A stretch of DNA of 64,000 nt from Tamlana sp. I1 (GCF_015355625.1 NZ_JACLAF010000006.1:124001-188000), one strand, 5' to 3'; numbered from the stretch's first letter, positions 9,006-17,334 are shown. Program-made: numbers and translations. The notes: a model not told the origin generated them from the letters alone.

Positions 9006-9714
9006 CTTGATTATTTAAATCGTTAGCGCGTCTGGTATCCGAATTAAATTCCCCTTTTCGTTTTTGTCTATACTCGGTAAACACAATACGCAAATCGTCG
9101 CTCATTTTATTTTTAATTTCGGCTACTTCAATACAGTTGTATGAATTCAAGCCGTGAACTGGCATATTCTTTTCTAGTTCTCTGTCGGTTCTATCATCTA
9201 ATCTTCCACGTTGATTTAAATCTTTATCGATTAAGAAAATATATTCTGAAGACAAATCAGCTTCTAGGTTTTCAGTATTTTTCAAACTAAAAAAAACGCG
9301 TTTAATGTCGCTAGTCGTTCCAAACACAAAATGCCAAAACCTTAAATCTTCATACGAACTAATTTCTGTTTTAAGTGCTTTAACGGCTTCTTCTGTTCCG
9401 TAAGGCATTAGAATAACAATTTGAAAGCGTTTAAACCCCTTAAACTTATCGTAAACCAACTCTTTTAAGTTTGAGGCTGCAATATTTTTAGACATCGGAT
9501 TTGTGCCTAAAAAACCAAGTACCGTAATGTGGTCGGTTAATAAAATGTCTTCATTGGAATCTGAAGTGAAGTTTTGTAAATCTAAAACAGATTCATTTAC
9601 AATATCTAAGGGCTGATAATTGTGTGTTGCTGGATATAAAAACAATAAAAATGTAACCGGAAGAAAGAATAAAATCCCTAAAACTACATACCTACCAACC
9701 TTCTTATAATCCAT
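8992..9714 (-). CDS. Membrane-anchored Sco-like protein without copper ligands
   Basis: 240 residues with an N-terminal membrane helix (about 9-27) and a globular domain that can be laid over the adjacent Sco1 by eye: LGFLGTNPMSKN matches FFFTTCPTICP, LRFWHFVFGTTSDIKRVF matches PNWHLMTGDKDAIYNL, and YIFLIDKDLNQRGR matches NFALIDKNGFIRSR. The two copper cysteines are replaced (N72 and K76) and the distal His is missing; the only cysteine lies near residue 193. So it is most likely a degenerate Sco paralogue, perhaps a structural partner in CuA assembly. Function is unknown. Translation is probably coupled to Sco1 through the 14 bp overlap. Confidence 0.72.
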   Translation of the reverse strand: MDYKKVGRYVVLGILFFLPVTFLLFLYPATHNYQPLDIVNESVLDLQNFTSDSNEDILLTDHITVLGFLGTNPMSKNIAASNLKELVYDKFKGFKRFQIVILMPYGTEEAVKALKTEISSYEDLRFWHFVFGTTSDIKRVFFSLKNTENLEADLSSEYIFLIDKDLNQRGRLDDRTDRELEKNMPVHGLNSYNCIEVAEIKNKMSDDLRIVFTEYRQKRKGEFNSDTRRANDLNNQDEEK

Positions 9715-9762
9715 TGAATAATAGTGTTTTTTGTTGCTAAAACTAGCGCTGCAAAAATAAAA

Positions 9763-9786
9763 AAAGGTGGTTAAAAAACCACCTTT
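9763..9786 (-). terminator. Intrinsic terminator after oxidase subunit IV
   Basis: A perfect hairpin (AAAGGTGGTT paired with AACCACCTTT) is followed on the minus strand by a long T tract. It should end transcripts from the subunit III/IV genes and separate them from the Sco-like, Sco1 and DUF420 genes. Confidence 0.8.
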
Positions 9787-9812
9787 ATATCTCTATTTAA
9801 CTTATTATGTTG

Positions 9813-10193
9813 TTAAAAGTCTGTTTTTATATACCCTTGGTCGTACACTCTAAAAACGTATCCACCTTCTTGTAATAAAATAAATACTAAATAAAGGATT
9901 AAGAAAATACCCGTCCAAACTACAGCACGTCTTAAACCTTTAGTTTCGTCGCGCATGTGCATGAAATCCCATGTAATATAGTATGCTTTTACAATGGTTA
10001 AAATAATGAAGATCCAGTTTAGAGCTTTCATCCCTAAAACATATCCCATTAAAAATTCTGGCTTAATAATACCTAATACAACTTCTATAATTGTAACGAT
10101 GGTTAAGAAAATTAAAACACCCCAAATTTTTTGAGTATTCGATTTGAATTTTAAAAGCCCTCTAAATATTTCTAATTTATGTTCGTGTGCCAT
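9813..10193 (-). CDS. Cytochrome c oxidase subunit IV (CyoD/CtaF-like)
   Basis: 126-residue membrane protein with three predicted helices (about 24-42, 50-72, 88-108), the usual plan of bacterial oxidase subunit IV, a small accessory subunit. It starts with MAHEHKLEIFRG and ends in a hydrophilic tail. It is encoded just downstream of the larger subunit III gene, and a strong terminator follows its stop. The 96 bp gap to subunit III holds a pair of small hairpins. Confidence 0.87.
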   Translation of the reverse strand: MAHEHKLEIFRGLLKFKSNTQKIWGVLIFLTIVTIIEVVLGIIKPEFLMGYVLGMKALNWIFIILTIVKAYYITWDFMHMRDETKGLRRAVVWTGIFLILYLVFILLQEGGYVFRVYDQGYIKTDF

Positions 10194-10205
10194 TTTATGT
10201 GTTTT

Positions 10206-10274
10206 AGATTCCCTTTTTCCTAGGGAATGACAATACTAATTTTTTAAAGATTTCCTCTTTCAAGGAAATGAAAA
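10206..10274. repeat. Two related short hairpins between subunits III and IV
   Basis: Two copies of a 27-28 bp unit, at 10206-10233 and 10248-10274, each fold into a six-to-seven base hairpin (ATTCCC...GGGAAT and ATTTCC...GGAAAT). Arms differ by paired changes (CCC/GGG against TCC/GGA), so pairing is kept. They may stabilise the subunit III mRNA or act as weak processing sites. Confidence 0.6.
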
Positions 10275-10289
10275 CTAACCGTTTTTAGA

Positions 10290-11273
10290 TTAAACTAAGT
10301 AGAAGAATGTAAATACAAACACCCAAACTAAATCTACAAAGTGCCAATACAATCCTACTTTTTCAACCATTTCATAACTTCTACGTCTTTCGTAAGTTCC
10401 TACCACAACGTTGAAGAAAATAATGATATTTAAGATTACTCCTGAAAATACGTGGAATCCGTGGAATCCAGTAATAAAAAAGAAGAAATCGGCAAATAAT
10501 GGCGAACCGTATTCGTTTTCTTGAAGATTTGCGCCTTCAACAACTTTAAGTCCGTTTAATTTTATTTGATTAATTGATGCTTCTCTAGATAATACCGTTT
10601 TAGCACCTTCTTCAGTTAATGTTTGCGTTCTAACTAAAACATTATCATGAGCTTCTAAACCGTGTAAAACTTCTTCAATTGTATAGCTTGGTAAAGTTCC
10701 TTCAGAAACAAACCATAAACCGTTTTTTCTTTCTTGTTGCACACGTTCTGAATCCGGATTGGCAACTACAAAATCTTTAAGTGCTACACGATGGCCTTCA
10801 GTATCTACAAACTGTAAAATGTTTCCACCTTTTGTTTTAACAGCACCGTATTCCCCTTTAATAAACGTGTTCCATTCCCAAGCTTGAGACCCCACAAAGA
10901 TTAAACCACCAATAATGGTTAAAAACATGTAAATAGTCACTTTGCTTTTATTTAAATGATGACCAGCATCAACAGCCAACACCATGGTTACAGACGACAT
11001 AATAAGTACGAATGTCATGAATGCCACGTAATACATAGGCGCATCTACACCGTGTAAAAATGGAAAGTGGGTAAAAACTTCATCGGCAATTGGCCATGAA
11101 TCGATAAACTTAAATCTTGAAAATCCGTAGGCTGCTAAAAACCCAGAGAAGGTTAATGCATCTGAAACGATGAAAAACCACATCATCATTTTACCATAAC
11201 TTGCTTTAAGAGGCTCGTTACCACCAGCCCAAGTTTGGTTGTCTTGTCCAGCATTTACAACTGTAGTACTCAT
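10290..11273 (-). CDS. Cytochrome c oxidase subunit III, long form
   Basis: 327-residue heme-copper oxidase subunit III. N-terminal helices (MMMWFFIVSDALTFSGFLAAYGF, YYVAFMTFVLIMSSVTMVLAV) and C-terminal helices (FFFITGFHGFHVFSGVILNI, VGLYWHFVDLVWVFVFTFFYLV) carry the conserved GFHGFHV and WHFVDLVW motifs. Between helices there is an extra polar segment at about residues 135-240 that standard subunit III lacks. A second, shorter subunit III is encoded upstream. It probably assembles with subunits I and II coded at 32-35 kb, since no other oxidase is visible here. Confidence 0.9.
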   Translation of the reverse strand: MSTTVVNAGQDNQTWAGGNEPLKASYGKMMMWFFIVSDALTFSGFLAAYGFSRFKFIDSWPIADEVFTHFPFLHGVDAPMYYVAFMTFVLIMSSVTMVLAVDAGHHLNKSKVTIYMFLTIIGGLIFVGSQAWEWNTFIKGEYGAVKTKGGNILQFVDTEGHRVALKDFVVANPDSERVQQERKNGLWFVSEGTLPSYTIEEVLHGLEAHDNVLVRTQTLTEEGAKTVLSREASINQIKLNGLKVVEGANLQENEYGSPLFADFFFFITGFHGFHVFSGVILNIIIFFNVVVGTYERRRSYEMVEKVGLYWHFVDLVWVFVFTFFYLV

Positions 11274-11301
11274 ATATAATGGTTGTTATTTAAAAGTTGC
11301 A

Positions 11302-11309
11302 CAAAAATA
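11302..11309 (-). promoter_or_regulatory. Candidate -7 box before the long subunit III gene
   Basis: On the minus strand the sequence TATTTTTG matches the Bacteroidota -7 consensus TAnnTTTG, 29 bp before the start codon. The -33 element is not clear. The 150 bp gap after the shorter subunit III gene leaves room for a separate promoter. Confidence 0.4.
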
Positions 11310-11422
11310 ATCAATTTATTCATCTGACGAAATATACACCTTGAAATTTTAAACTATGATAAATGTCAGTTATTCTGAATATTATAGATGAATTTTAATA
11401 AAAATCTATCAAACGACATTTT

Positions 11423-12004
11423 TTACCTTACAAAATATAAGAATAAAAAGAGGTATACCCACAGAATATCAATAAAATGCCAGAATGTTGCGGCAAGCTC
11501 AAAACCTAACATGTGGCTTGCACTATACTTTTGTTTAAATTGATTATAAATTACCACTAGCAAGCAAATTAACCCAACAATCACGTGTAAAATATGCACA
11601 ATGGCTATAAGGTAAATGTAAGACATGGTTACATTACTTGTAGGTCCTGTAAAATTATAACCCAAATCGATAATTTGCTGAAAGCCTAAAAATTGGTTGT
11701 AAATAAATACAATACCTAAAACAAGGGTGGTTAACAACCAAAGTAAAGTTGCTTTATGGTTTCCTGCTTTTAGTGTTTTTTTAGCTAAAATAAATGTGAT
11801 ACTACTTAAAATAATTACCGCAGTACTTATTAAAAAAGCATTGGGTAACTGAAAATCTTTTAACCAATCTGGCCTACTGCTACTAACTACAAAAGCACTG
11901 GTCCATCCTGCAAAAGACATCACCAATGAAATGATTCCAAACCAAAGCATCATTTTTTTTGCTCTGCCTATTTTTTCTTCTTTAGTACCCTGAGTTAAAT
12001 CCAT
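11423..12004 (-). CDS. Cytochrome c oxidase subunit III, short form
   Basis: 193-residue subunit III-like protein with five predicted helices and the family motifs IVHILHVIVG and ATFWHFIDILWVYLFLFLYF near the C-terminus. It lacks the polar insert of the long form. Only 2 bp separate it from the heme O synthase gene, so both share a transcript. Two tandem subunit III genes are usual for this type of locus in Bacteroidota; they may each supply part of the helix bundle that a single seven-helix subunit III has elsewhere. Confidence 0.88.
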   Translation of the reverse strand: MDLTQGTKEEKIGRAKKMMLWFGIISLVMSFAGWTSAFVVSSSRPDWLKDFQLPNAFLISTAVIILSSITFILAKKTLKAGNHKATLLWLLTTLVLGIVFIYNQFLGFQQIIDLGYNFTGPTSNVTMSYIYLIAIVHILHVIVGLICLLVVIYNQFKQKYSASHMLGFELAATFWHFIDILWVYLFLFLYFVR

Positions 12005-12006
12005 GG

Positions 12007-12900
12007 TTATCGTATAAATTTATCTAAAACATAAACAATCTGTATCAAAGTGATATAAGACACACTAGCCAACATTAATTGTCTTGCTGCTTTTTCGGTC
12101 ATTTCTCTAAATAATCTAACGGCATAATGCAGCATAAACAGCCCTAATAAAAACACAATTACAGCTGCAACAATTGAAAGTTTTAATTCGCCTGTAAATC
12201 CGAAAACTGGAATTATAGATACCAAAATTGTCCAAATGGTGTACATAATGGTTTGTACTGCGGTACCACGATCTTGTTTTCCTGTAGGCAACATAAAAAA
12301 GCCTCCTTTTTTATAATCTTCAAATAAAAACCAGCCAATTGCCCAAAAATGAGGGAATTGCCAAAAAAACTGCAAAGCAAATAAGGTTCCTGGTTCTATA
12401 CCAAAATTATCGGTAGCGGCAACCCATCCTAACATAAAAGGAATGGCGCCAGGAATAGCTCCTACAAATACCGAAATAGGCGTTTTTGTTTTTAAAGGCG
12501 TGTACACACAAGTGTATAAAAAGATAGAAATAGCACCAAACATAGCCGTTTGCTTATTGATGGTGTATAAAATAAATATGCCTAATAAAGTAAATATAGT
12601 GGCGATTACAAAGGCCGTATTAACCGACATGCGCCCCGCAGGAATGGGTCTGTTTTTAGTACGATCCATTAAGGCGTCTAAATCTTTTTCAATAATTTGA
12701 TTGAAAGCATTTGAGGCACCAACCATAAAATACCCCCCTAAAGCGAGTAAGGTTAATATTTTAAAATCGATAACGTCTACGCCTAATAAATAACCTGCCA
12801 ATGAAGAAAACACTACGCTTAAAGACAAGCGCATTTTAGTGATTTCTTTAAAATCTGAAATTATAGTAGGTTCTTTTATTGCTGATTTTGAGCTGCTCAA
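12007..12900 (-). CDS. cyoE: Protoheme IX farnesyltransferase (heme O synthase)
   Basis: UbiA-family prenyltransferase that makes heme O, precursor of heme A for the oxidase. Catalytic Asp-rich motifs are visible: NAFNQIIEKDLDALMDRTKNRP and YKKGGFFMLP near the second loop; about eight to nine helices. The frame stays open to an ATG at 12966, but a good promoter -7 box (TATCTTTGC, 12936-12944) lies inside that extension. The extension also does not look like the family. I therefore prefer the TTG at 12900 giving 297 residues (MSSSKSAIKEPT). Downstream gene is the short subunit III, 2 bp away. Confidence 0.88.
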   Translation of the reverse strand: MSSSKSAIKEPTIISDFKEITKMRLSLSVVFSSLAGYLLGVDVIDFKILTLLALGGYFMVGASNAFNQIIEKDLDALMDRTKNRPIPAGRMSVNTAFVIATIFTLLGIFILYTINKQTAMFGAISIFLYTCVYTPLKTKTPISVFVGAIPGAIPFMLGWVAATDNFGIEPGTLFALQFFWQFPHFWAIGWFLFEDYKKGGFFMLPTGKQDRGTAVQTIMYTIWTILVSIIPVFGFTGELKLSIVAAVIVFLLGLFMLHYAVRLFREMTEKAARQLMLASVSYITLIQIVYVLDKFIR

Positions 12901-12935
12901 TGTTATAGTTCCTTGACGGTTTTGATAATGCGAGT

Positions 12936-12966
12936 GCAAAGATACTCTATAAAAGCATTTTAGCAA
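12936..12966 (-). promoter_or_regulatory. Promoter of cyoE and subunit III operon
   Basis: On the minus strand TTG at -33 is followed after 19 bp by TATCTTTGC at -7, a good match to the Bacteroidota sigma factor consensus. Transcription would start near 12930, about 30 bp before the TTG start chosen for cyoE. Confidence 0.6.
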
Positions 12967-13009
12967 GCCTAATAAAGTTAAAAAAGTAGGACCGAAAGCC
13001 TAACCTGTT

Positions 13010-15109
13010 TTAAAAATCGAAATACCAATTAAACAAATCTGTTCGTACGCCAAAAGTAAACCAAACGGTATCGTTTTTAAAAGTTGTTGCTGTTGTGGCA
13101 TCGGGATTAAAATTACGAACGGTGACATCGGCAAATAGTTTCAAATTTGAAGCCGGATTTACTAAATATCCTGCTTGCAGGTTACCATTAAAAATTTGGG
13201 TTTTTATACCTTGTCCTACTTCCACGCCTGTATCATAAGGACGGTCGTTGTAATTTCTATAAATATCGCCGCCATAAGAATAATTATCTGTAGCATCATC
13301 AAAATCTAATCCGCGCATACCAAAAATTAACTTGGCATTAGCAAACCATCTTTTGTAATGATAACGTCCTATAATAATGGCTTCGCTAAAATTAGCCCCC
13401 CATAAATGCGCCATAGACTGGTTGCTATGCCCGTAATTAAGCACAATTGTATTATGCGAATAGGTATAAGGTCGCACTCTATTATATTCAAACTGTAGCA
13501 ATAGATTATCAACTTTAAAAGCATTAAAATACTTCACCCCTAGTTGATATCCGTATTTATTTTTCCAACTTTTTTCGCCTCCTGTTATATCTGCTAGAGA
13601 AAATTCATCTAAAATAAACTGCCCGTATACATTAATATTATCGGTAAACTTATACTTTCCTGTAAGCCCTAATAGCGCATTTCCGGCGCCTTGTCCTGTT
13701 TCAAACTCTACTGCTCTATAAAATATAATCGGATTTAAATAATTAACATCGAATCCTCTTCCATTAGAATTATCCCAAACTACCGACTCGAAAAAACCTA
13801 AATTTAAACGTTTTGATACATTCCAACTTAAAAAATGATTGGCAATATATTTTCTTAAAAAAGCTTTGTCTTCAACCACATCTGGACGCACATCTGTTAA
13901 CCACATCCAAGTATTGGTATATTTAATTTTCCAAAAAGTGGTATTTATTTTGAAAAAGGGATGCGGGCTTGCTACATCACTTAAAACCAGCGAACGGTAA
14001 CCATCGCCAATAAAATTTTTACCATTACCAAACTGAAAATTAAAGTATTTTGATGGCGTGTACGACATATAAGCTTCGGCTACTGGATAATCGTAAGCAT
14101 CTGTTTTAAATCGTTTTGCGATACCTCGACCTGGAATAATGGCTGGGTCTGGACCAAAACCTTTAATGCTTTCGGCATAGCGATTAAAATAATCTGCAAA
14201 ACGTCCCTGACTTTCATAAATTGAGGTGTAGAAATTAAATTTTTTACCAAAACCACCTTGAATAACAATCCCTCTAGTATTATTATAGGTCGATTTAAAA
14301 TCGGCATAAGTATCTTTTCCTATTTGCAAATCGAAAATAGGATCGATAGTAAACCAATAATTATCGGTTTGTAATTGCACTAAATTTTCGTTCCAAAGTT
14401 TTCTTCCAACCCAAGTTTCCCTTGCTTCTAATAATTTTTCGTTTTCGGCTTCAAAATCATAATATCGAGCCACTTCCGAATAAATAAAAGGTTTAGCACT
14501 GGTATGACTATTAGCACCAATAACATTCATTTGCCTGCCAAACTTCGCATAATCACTTTGAACAAAAGGTATGTTTAATTGACTTGTGTAATTAGGCTTG
14601 TCGAAAACGCGGTTTCTTTTGGTAACGCTATCCAGTTCGTATTTTGCTTGTTGTTCTTTTTCAGATAAAGCATTGACTTTTGCCAAATCCTGAGATGAAA
14701 CAGATTGTTTTACCAAAGGAATTTGAATTGGAAACGAATATTGTTTGAAGGTTTTTCTAGCATTATAAGTTGCCGGTTTTATGGTTGGGAATTCCGAAAA
14801 CACCCTTAGCGTTTCTTGTTTCAGTTCGTTATCATAGGCGTCGGTATAGATAACACGAAAACGCCCTAATGTATCCACTTCAAAAAGTACAACAACCTTG
14901 CCTTTATAATTTTCATCATAAACACGTTGTGGCACCTTAAAATTATTATATATATGATTGAAAACTGCATTATCGAAACACTGTTGTAACGAATCAACAA
15001 CTACACCTTCACATTCGGGAAAGACAGGAGGTTTTTCATTTAAAGTAGAATGCTGCGAATACCCATTAAATTGAATTATAAGCAAGAGCAGTAAAATGAA
15101 TGGCCTCAT
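13010..15109 (-). CDS. remB: RemB-like gliding motility outer membrane protein
   Basis: 699 residues with a signal peptide (1-18, ending NGYSQ). The first domain (about 25-135, PVFPECEGVVVDSLQQCF to SFPIQIPL) resembles the C-terminal domain of the two TonB proteins coded just upstream, including the Phe-Pro-x-Cys start and second Cys. The rest (about 230-699) is rich in alternating aromatic strands, like an outer membrane beta-barrel, and ends in F. In Flavobacterium johnsoniae a motility gene remB lies a few genes from sprA in a similar order, so I name it RemB on gene order and architecture. The exact role in gliding is not visible. Confidence 0.72.
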   Translation of the reverse strand: MRPFILLLLLIIQFNGYSQHSTLNEKPPVFPECEGVVVDSLQQCFDNAVFNHIYNNFKVPQRVYDENYKGKVVVLFEVDTLGRFRVIYTDAYDNELKQETLRVFSEFPTIKPATYNARKTFKQYSFPIQIPLVKQSVSSQDLAKVNALSEKEQQAKYELDSVTKRNRVFDKPNYTSQLNIPFVQSDYAKFGRQMNVIGANSHTSAKPFIYSEVARYYDFEAENEKLLEARETWVGRKLWNENLVQLQTDNYWFTIDPIFDLQIGKDTYADFKSTYNNTRGIVIQGGFGKKFNFYTSIYESQGRFADYFNRYAESIKGFGPDPAIIPGRGIAKRFKTDAYDYPVAEAYMSYTPSKYFNFQFGNGKNFIGDGYRSLVLSDVASPHPFFKINTTFWKIKYTNTWMWLTDVRPDVVEDKAFLRKYIANHFLSWNVSKRLNLGFFESVVWDNSNGRGFDVNYLNPIIFYRAVEFETGQGAGNALLGLTGKYKFTDNINVYGQFILDEFSLADITGGEKSWKNKYGYQLGVKYFNAFKVDNLLLQFEYNRVRPYTYSHNTIVLNYGHSNQSMAHLWGANFSEAIIIGRYHYKRWFANAKLIFGMRGLDFDDATDNYSYGGDIYRNYNDRPYDTGVEVGQGIKTQIFNGNLQAGYLVNPASNLKLFADVTVRNFNPDATTATTFKNDTVWFTFGVRTDLFNWYFDF

Positions 15110-15136
15110 ATTAATATCGTCGAATTGTTTCAGGGG

Positions 15137-15145
15137 CGAAAGATA
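15137..15145 (-). promoter_or_regulatory. Candidate -7 box before remB
   Basis: Minus strand TATCTTTCG, a near match to TAnnTTTG, 28 bp before the start codon of the RemB-like gene. The -33 element is unclear. Confidence 0.4.
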
Positions 15146-15203
15146 CTATATTTTTTAATTTCGCCTTTTAGTGCACCCCATTGAAACTACAACATAACTA
15201 ATA

Positions 15204-15234
15204 AAAGCCGTAACCATGAATTAGCTACGGCTTT
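15204..15234 (-). terminator. Intrinsic terminator after the first TonB gene
   Basis: Perfect 9 bp stem (AAAGCCGTA with TACGGCTTT) and a T-rich tail on the minus strand (TTTTATTA), directly after the stop codon of the TonB gene that ends at 15248. It separates tonB from remB. Confidence 0.75.
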
Positions 15235-15247
15235 GTTTTAAATAATA

Positions 15248-16036
15248 TTATTGCACTTGAAACAATATGGGCAGATTATAAATAACCCCAACATTTTTAT
15301 CATGCTGTCTTCCTGGAATCATTTCAGGAATAATTTTAATAACGCGTTCTGCTTCCTCTTCAAGTTCGGGAATTGCAGCACGTGTTTTAATATTGGTAAC
15401 ATGCCCCGTTTTGTCGATGGTGAACTGGACATTTATTTTTTGTCTACCTTTTAAACCGTAATCGGAGGCAATCTCACCACCATCAAATTTATTCTGAATG
15501 AGTTTCGTAATTTTCTCAGACATGCATTTTTTTCGGGCTTCATTTCCTTTTGCCCTCTCACATCCTGGATAAATGGGCACATTTTGAATAGAAATAAAAT
15601 CTACGGGCTCTTCTTCTACAGGTTTTTCAACCAAAGCTGTTAAAGCATCAGGGTTTAATGGCGGGGTTTCAACATGTTTTTCAGTAACAACTTCAATAGG
15701 GTTTTCTGGAGTTTCATCAGGAACAACATCGAAAGTTAAAGGCTCAAGTTTTCGTTTTTGTTCCACAGAAGCTACAGGCTCTGGAACCACTGTTTTAATA
15801 AAGGGCACATCCACAAGTTCTGTTACATCTGTAGGGGGCAAACCACTGCTGTACTCAGGGATAACAGTTTCAAACTTCATTTCTAGCAAGCCTAATGTGA
15901 CTAGCAAACATACAATGAGGCCTATTTGAAAATAAAGCGTTGTGTTTTTTTGTAAATTTGCATCATGCTTTTGAGGTTTTTTCACGACTTTCTCATTTTG
16001 CCGAATGAGTTCGTGAGTTTTCTTTTGATTACTCAT
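15248..16036 (-). CDS. Energy transducer TonB (copy 1)
   Basis: 262-residue TonB-family protein that couples the proton motive force to outer membrane TonB-dependent receptors. It has a basic cytoplasmic start, one membrane helix (about 31-49, TLYFQIGLIVCLLVTLGLLE), a periplasmic Pro/Glu/Val-rich linker, and a C-terminal TonB domain (about 150-262) with VPIYPGCERAK, a second Cys in RKKCMSEKI, and FTIDKTGHVTNIK. The partner ExbB/ExbD genes are not in this window. It has its own terminator, and another terminator separates it from copy 2. Confidence 0.88.
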   Translation of the reverse strand: MSNQKKTHELIRQNEKVVKKPQKHDANLQKNTTLYFQIGLIVCLLVTLGLLEMKFETVIPEYSSGLPPTDVTELVDVPFIKTVVPEPVASVEQKRKLEPLTFDVVPDETPENPIEVVTEKHVETPPLNPDALTALVEKPVEEEPVDFISIQNVPIYPGCERAKGNEARKKCMSEKITKLIQNKFDGGEIASDYGLKGRQKINVQFTIDKTGHVTNIKTRAAIPELEEEAERVIKIIPEMIPGRQHDKNVGVIYNLPILFQVQ

Positions 16037-16094
16037 AATATTGTTGTTTTTATGTTAATATTATGATAAAATCACAATAAGCATACCAAAAAAG

Positions 16095-16123
16095 AAATCC
16101 CGTAACATTTCTGTAACGGGATT
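16095..16123 (-). terminator. Intrinsic terminator after the second TonB gene
   Basis: Stem AAATCCCGT with ACGGGATTT, followed on the minus strand by C and a TTTTTT tract. It lies 53 bp after the stop of the gene ending at 16176 and so ends that transcript. Confidence 0.75.
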
Positions 16124-16175
16124 TTATATTTAACACTTAGAAAAAATCTAAGACTCTTTATATGTAGTATTCTAC

Positions 16176-16895
16176 TTAATCTTGAACTTGGAATACAATA
16201 GGTAAAGAATATGGTACATTTACTGGTTTTCCACGTTGCTTACCTGGTTTCATTTTAGGTAACAATCCAATAACACGAGTCGCTTCTTTTTCTAAACCTG
16301 GGTGTGGTGCTCTTGCACGAATTCCAGTAACGGCTCCTGTTTTATCAATTTTGAAGATTACATTAATACGTTGTCTTCCTGTTAACCCTAATTCACTTGC
16401 TAATTCAGTATTGAATTTTTTTCCAACAAACTGTTGAATTTTTTTAGACATACAATCTCTTTTCTCACTGTTGTTTCCTTTTTCACAACCAGGGAAAATT
16501 GGCACATTTTCAATTACTGAAAACGGTACATCAATATCTTCTTCTACTTCTTCTACTTCTACTTCTTCTACTTCAACGATTTCAGTTTCCTGATCAACCT
16601 CTGTAGATTCAATTACTGTTTCTTCTATTTCTACCTCATCCTCTACAATCTCGATCACTTCTGGCGCAGCTGGCGGTGGTGGTGGAGGTGGAGGTGTTAA
16701 ATTTTGTTCTGTTAATGGAATTTCCTCTTCCAACTCCTCATCCATATTTACGATACCAACATCTATATCAGATTTATCGTAAGTTTTGTAGTTTATTGCA
16801 AAATTTGTTAGAAATAGCATTACTGCTAGACCAATAGCAAAATAAAAAGAACTGTTACGTCCAACATTTGCTTTAGGATTTTTTTTCGATTCCAT
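16176..16895 (-). CDS. Energy transducer TonB (copy 2)
   Basis: 239-residue TonB protein, paralogous to copy 1. Membrane helix at about 15-33, a run of eight prolines (TPPPPPPPPAAP, about 67-78), a very acidic Glu/Val repeat linker (about 84-125), then the C-terminal domain with VPIFPGCEKG, KRDCMSKK, FKIDKTGAVTGIRA and PYSLPIVFQVQD. Copies 1 and 2 share the Cys pair and most of the last 100 residues. Why two TonBs sit side by side is not known; they may serve different receptors or the gliding and secretion machinery next door. Confidence 0.9.
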   Translation of the reverse strand: MESKKNPKANVGRNSSFYFAIGLAVMLFLTNFAINYKTYDKSDIDVGIVNMDEELEEEIPLTEQNLTPPPPPPPPAAPEVIEIVEDEVEIEETVIESTEVDQETEIVEVEEVEVEEVEEDIDVPFSVIENVPIFPGCEKGNNSEKRDCMSKKIQQFVGKKFNTELASELGLTGRQRINVIFKIDKTGAVTGIRARAPHPGLEKEATRVIGLLPKMKPGKQRGKPVNVPYSLPIVFQVQD

Positions 16896-16956
16896 AATTT
16901 AATTCATTTATCAAGATTGCTAAAATAACTATTTATTTTACAAAATAACAAGTGTT

Positions 16957-17334
16957 TCAAAAGTTTTTAACCTGTATTTTGTTTTTAAGCATTAGTACTA
17001 AAGATGCTAATATGGCTCCAATTGTATTTGCTACCATATCATAAACATCTAAAGATCTAGTGACGGTCAATGTACCTTGTAATACCTCAATAACTATACC
17101 GAAAATTACAGCTAAAATAAATGCAAATTTTAAAGCTTGGTTCCTTTTAAAATTAAAAGTTAACACAAATGTAGTATACCACAAGATGGTTAATAGGCCG
17201 TAGGCCAGAAAATGAAACACTTTATCTGCGAATGAAATTCCAACATCAGGCAGGTCGTTTAAAGTTATTAAACAAACTGTTGCCAATAAAATGGAATAGC
17301 CTATAGCTGCAACAAAGGCAAGTTTTTTAAGCAC
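16957..17334 (-). CDS. VanZ-family membrane protein
   Basis: 125-residue protein with four predicted helices (about 5-25, 38-60, 70-88, 98-116). It has the VanZ-family pattern [19 protein letters not shown] and the later [31 protein letters not shown] (Asp, Asn and Gly in the last helix). Role is uncertain; the namesake gives low-level teicoplanin resistance, but most flavobacterial homologues are uncharacterised. The gene start overlaps the gcvH stop by 8 bp, so the two are translationally linked. Confidence 0.88.
   Translation of the reverse strand: MLKKLAFVAAIGYSILLATVCLITLNDLPDVGISFADKVFHFLAYGLLTILWYTTFVLTFNFKRNQALKFAFILAVIFGIVIEVLQGTLTVTRSLDVYDMVANTIGAILASLVLMLKNKIQVKNF

Noticed and set aside
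8262-9714. Two independent redox enzymes
   Set aside because: Only the Sco1 gene keeps copper ligands; the upstream gene lacks them and is best seen as a degenerate paralogue.
12901-12966. Extra N-terminal extension of heme O synthase
   Set aside because: The segment overlaps a good promoter and does not resemble the family N-terminus, so a TTG start at 12900 is preferred.
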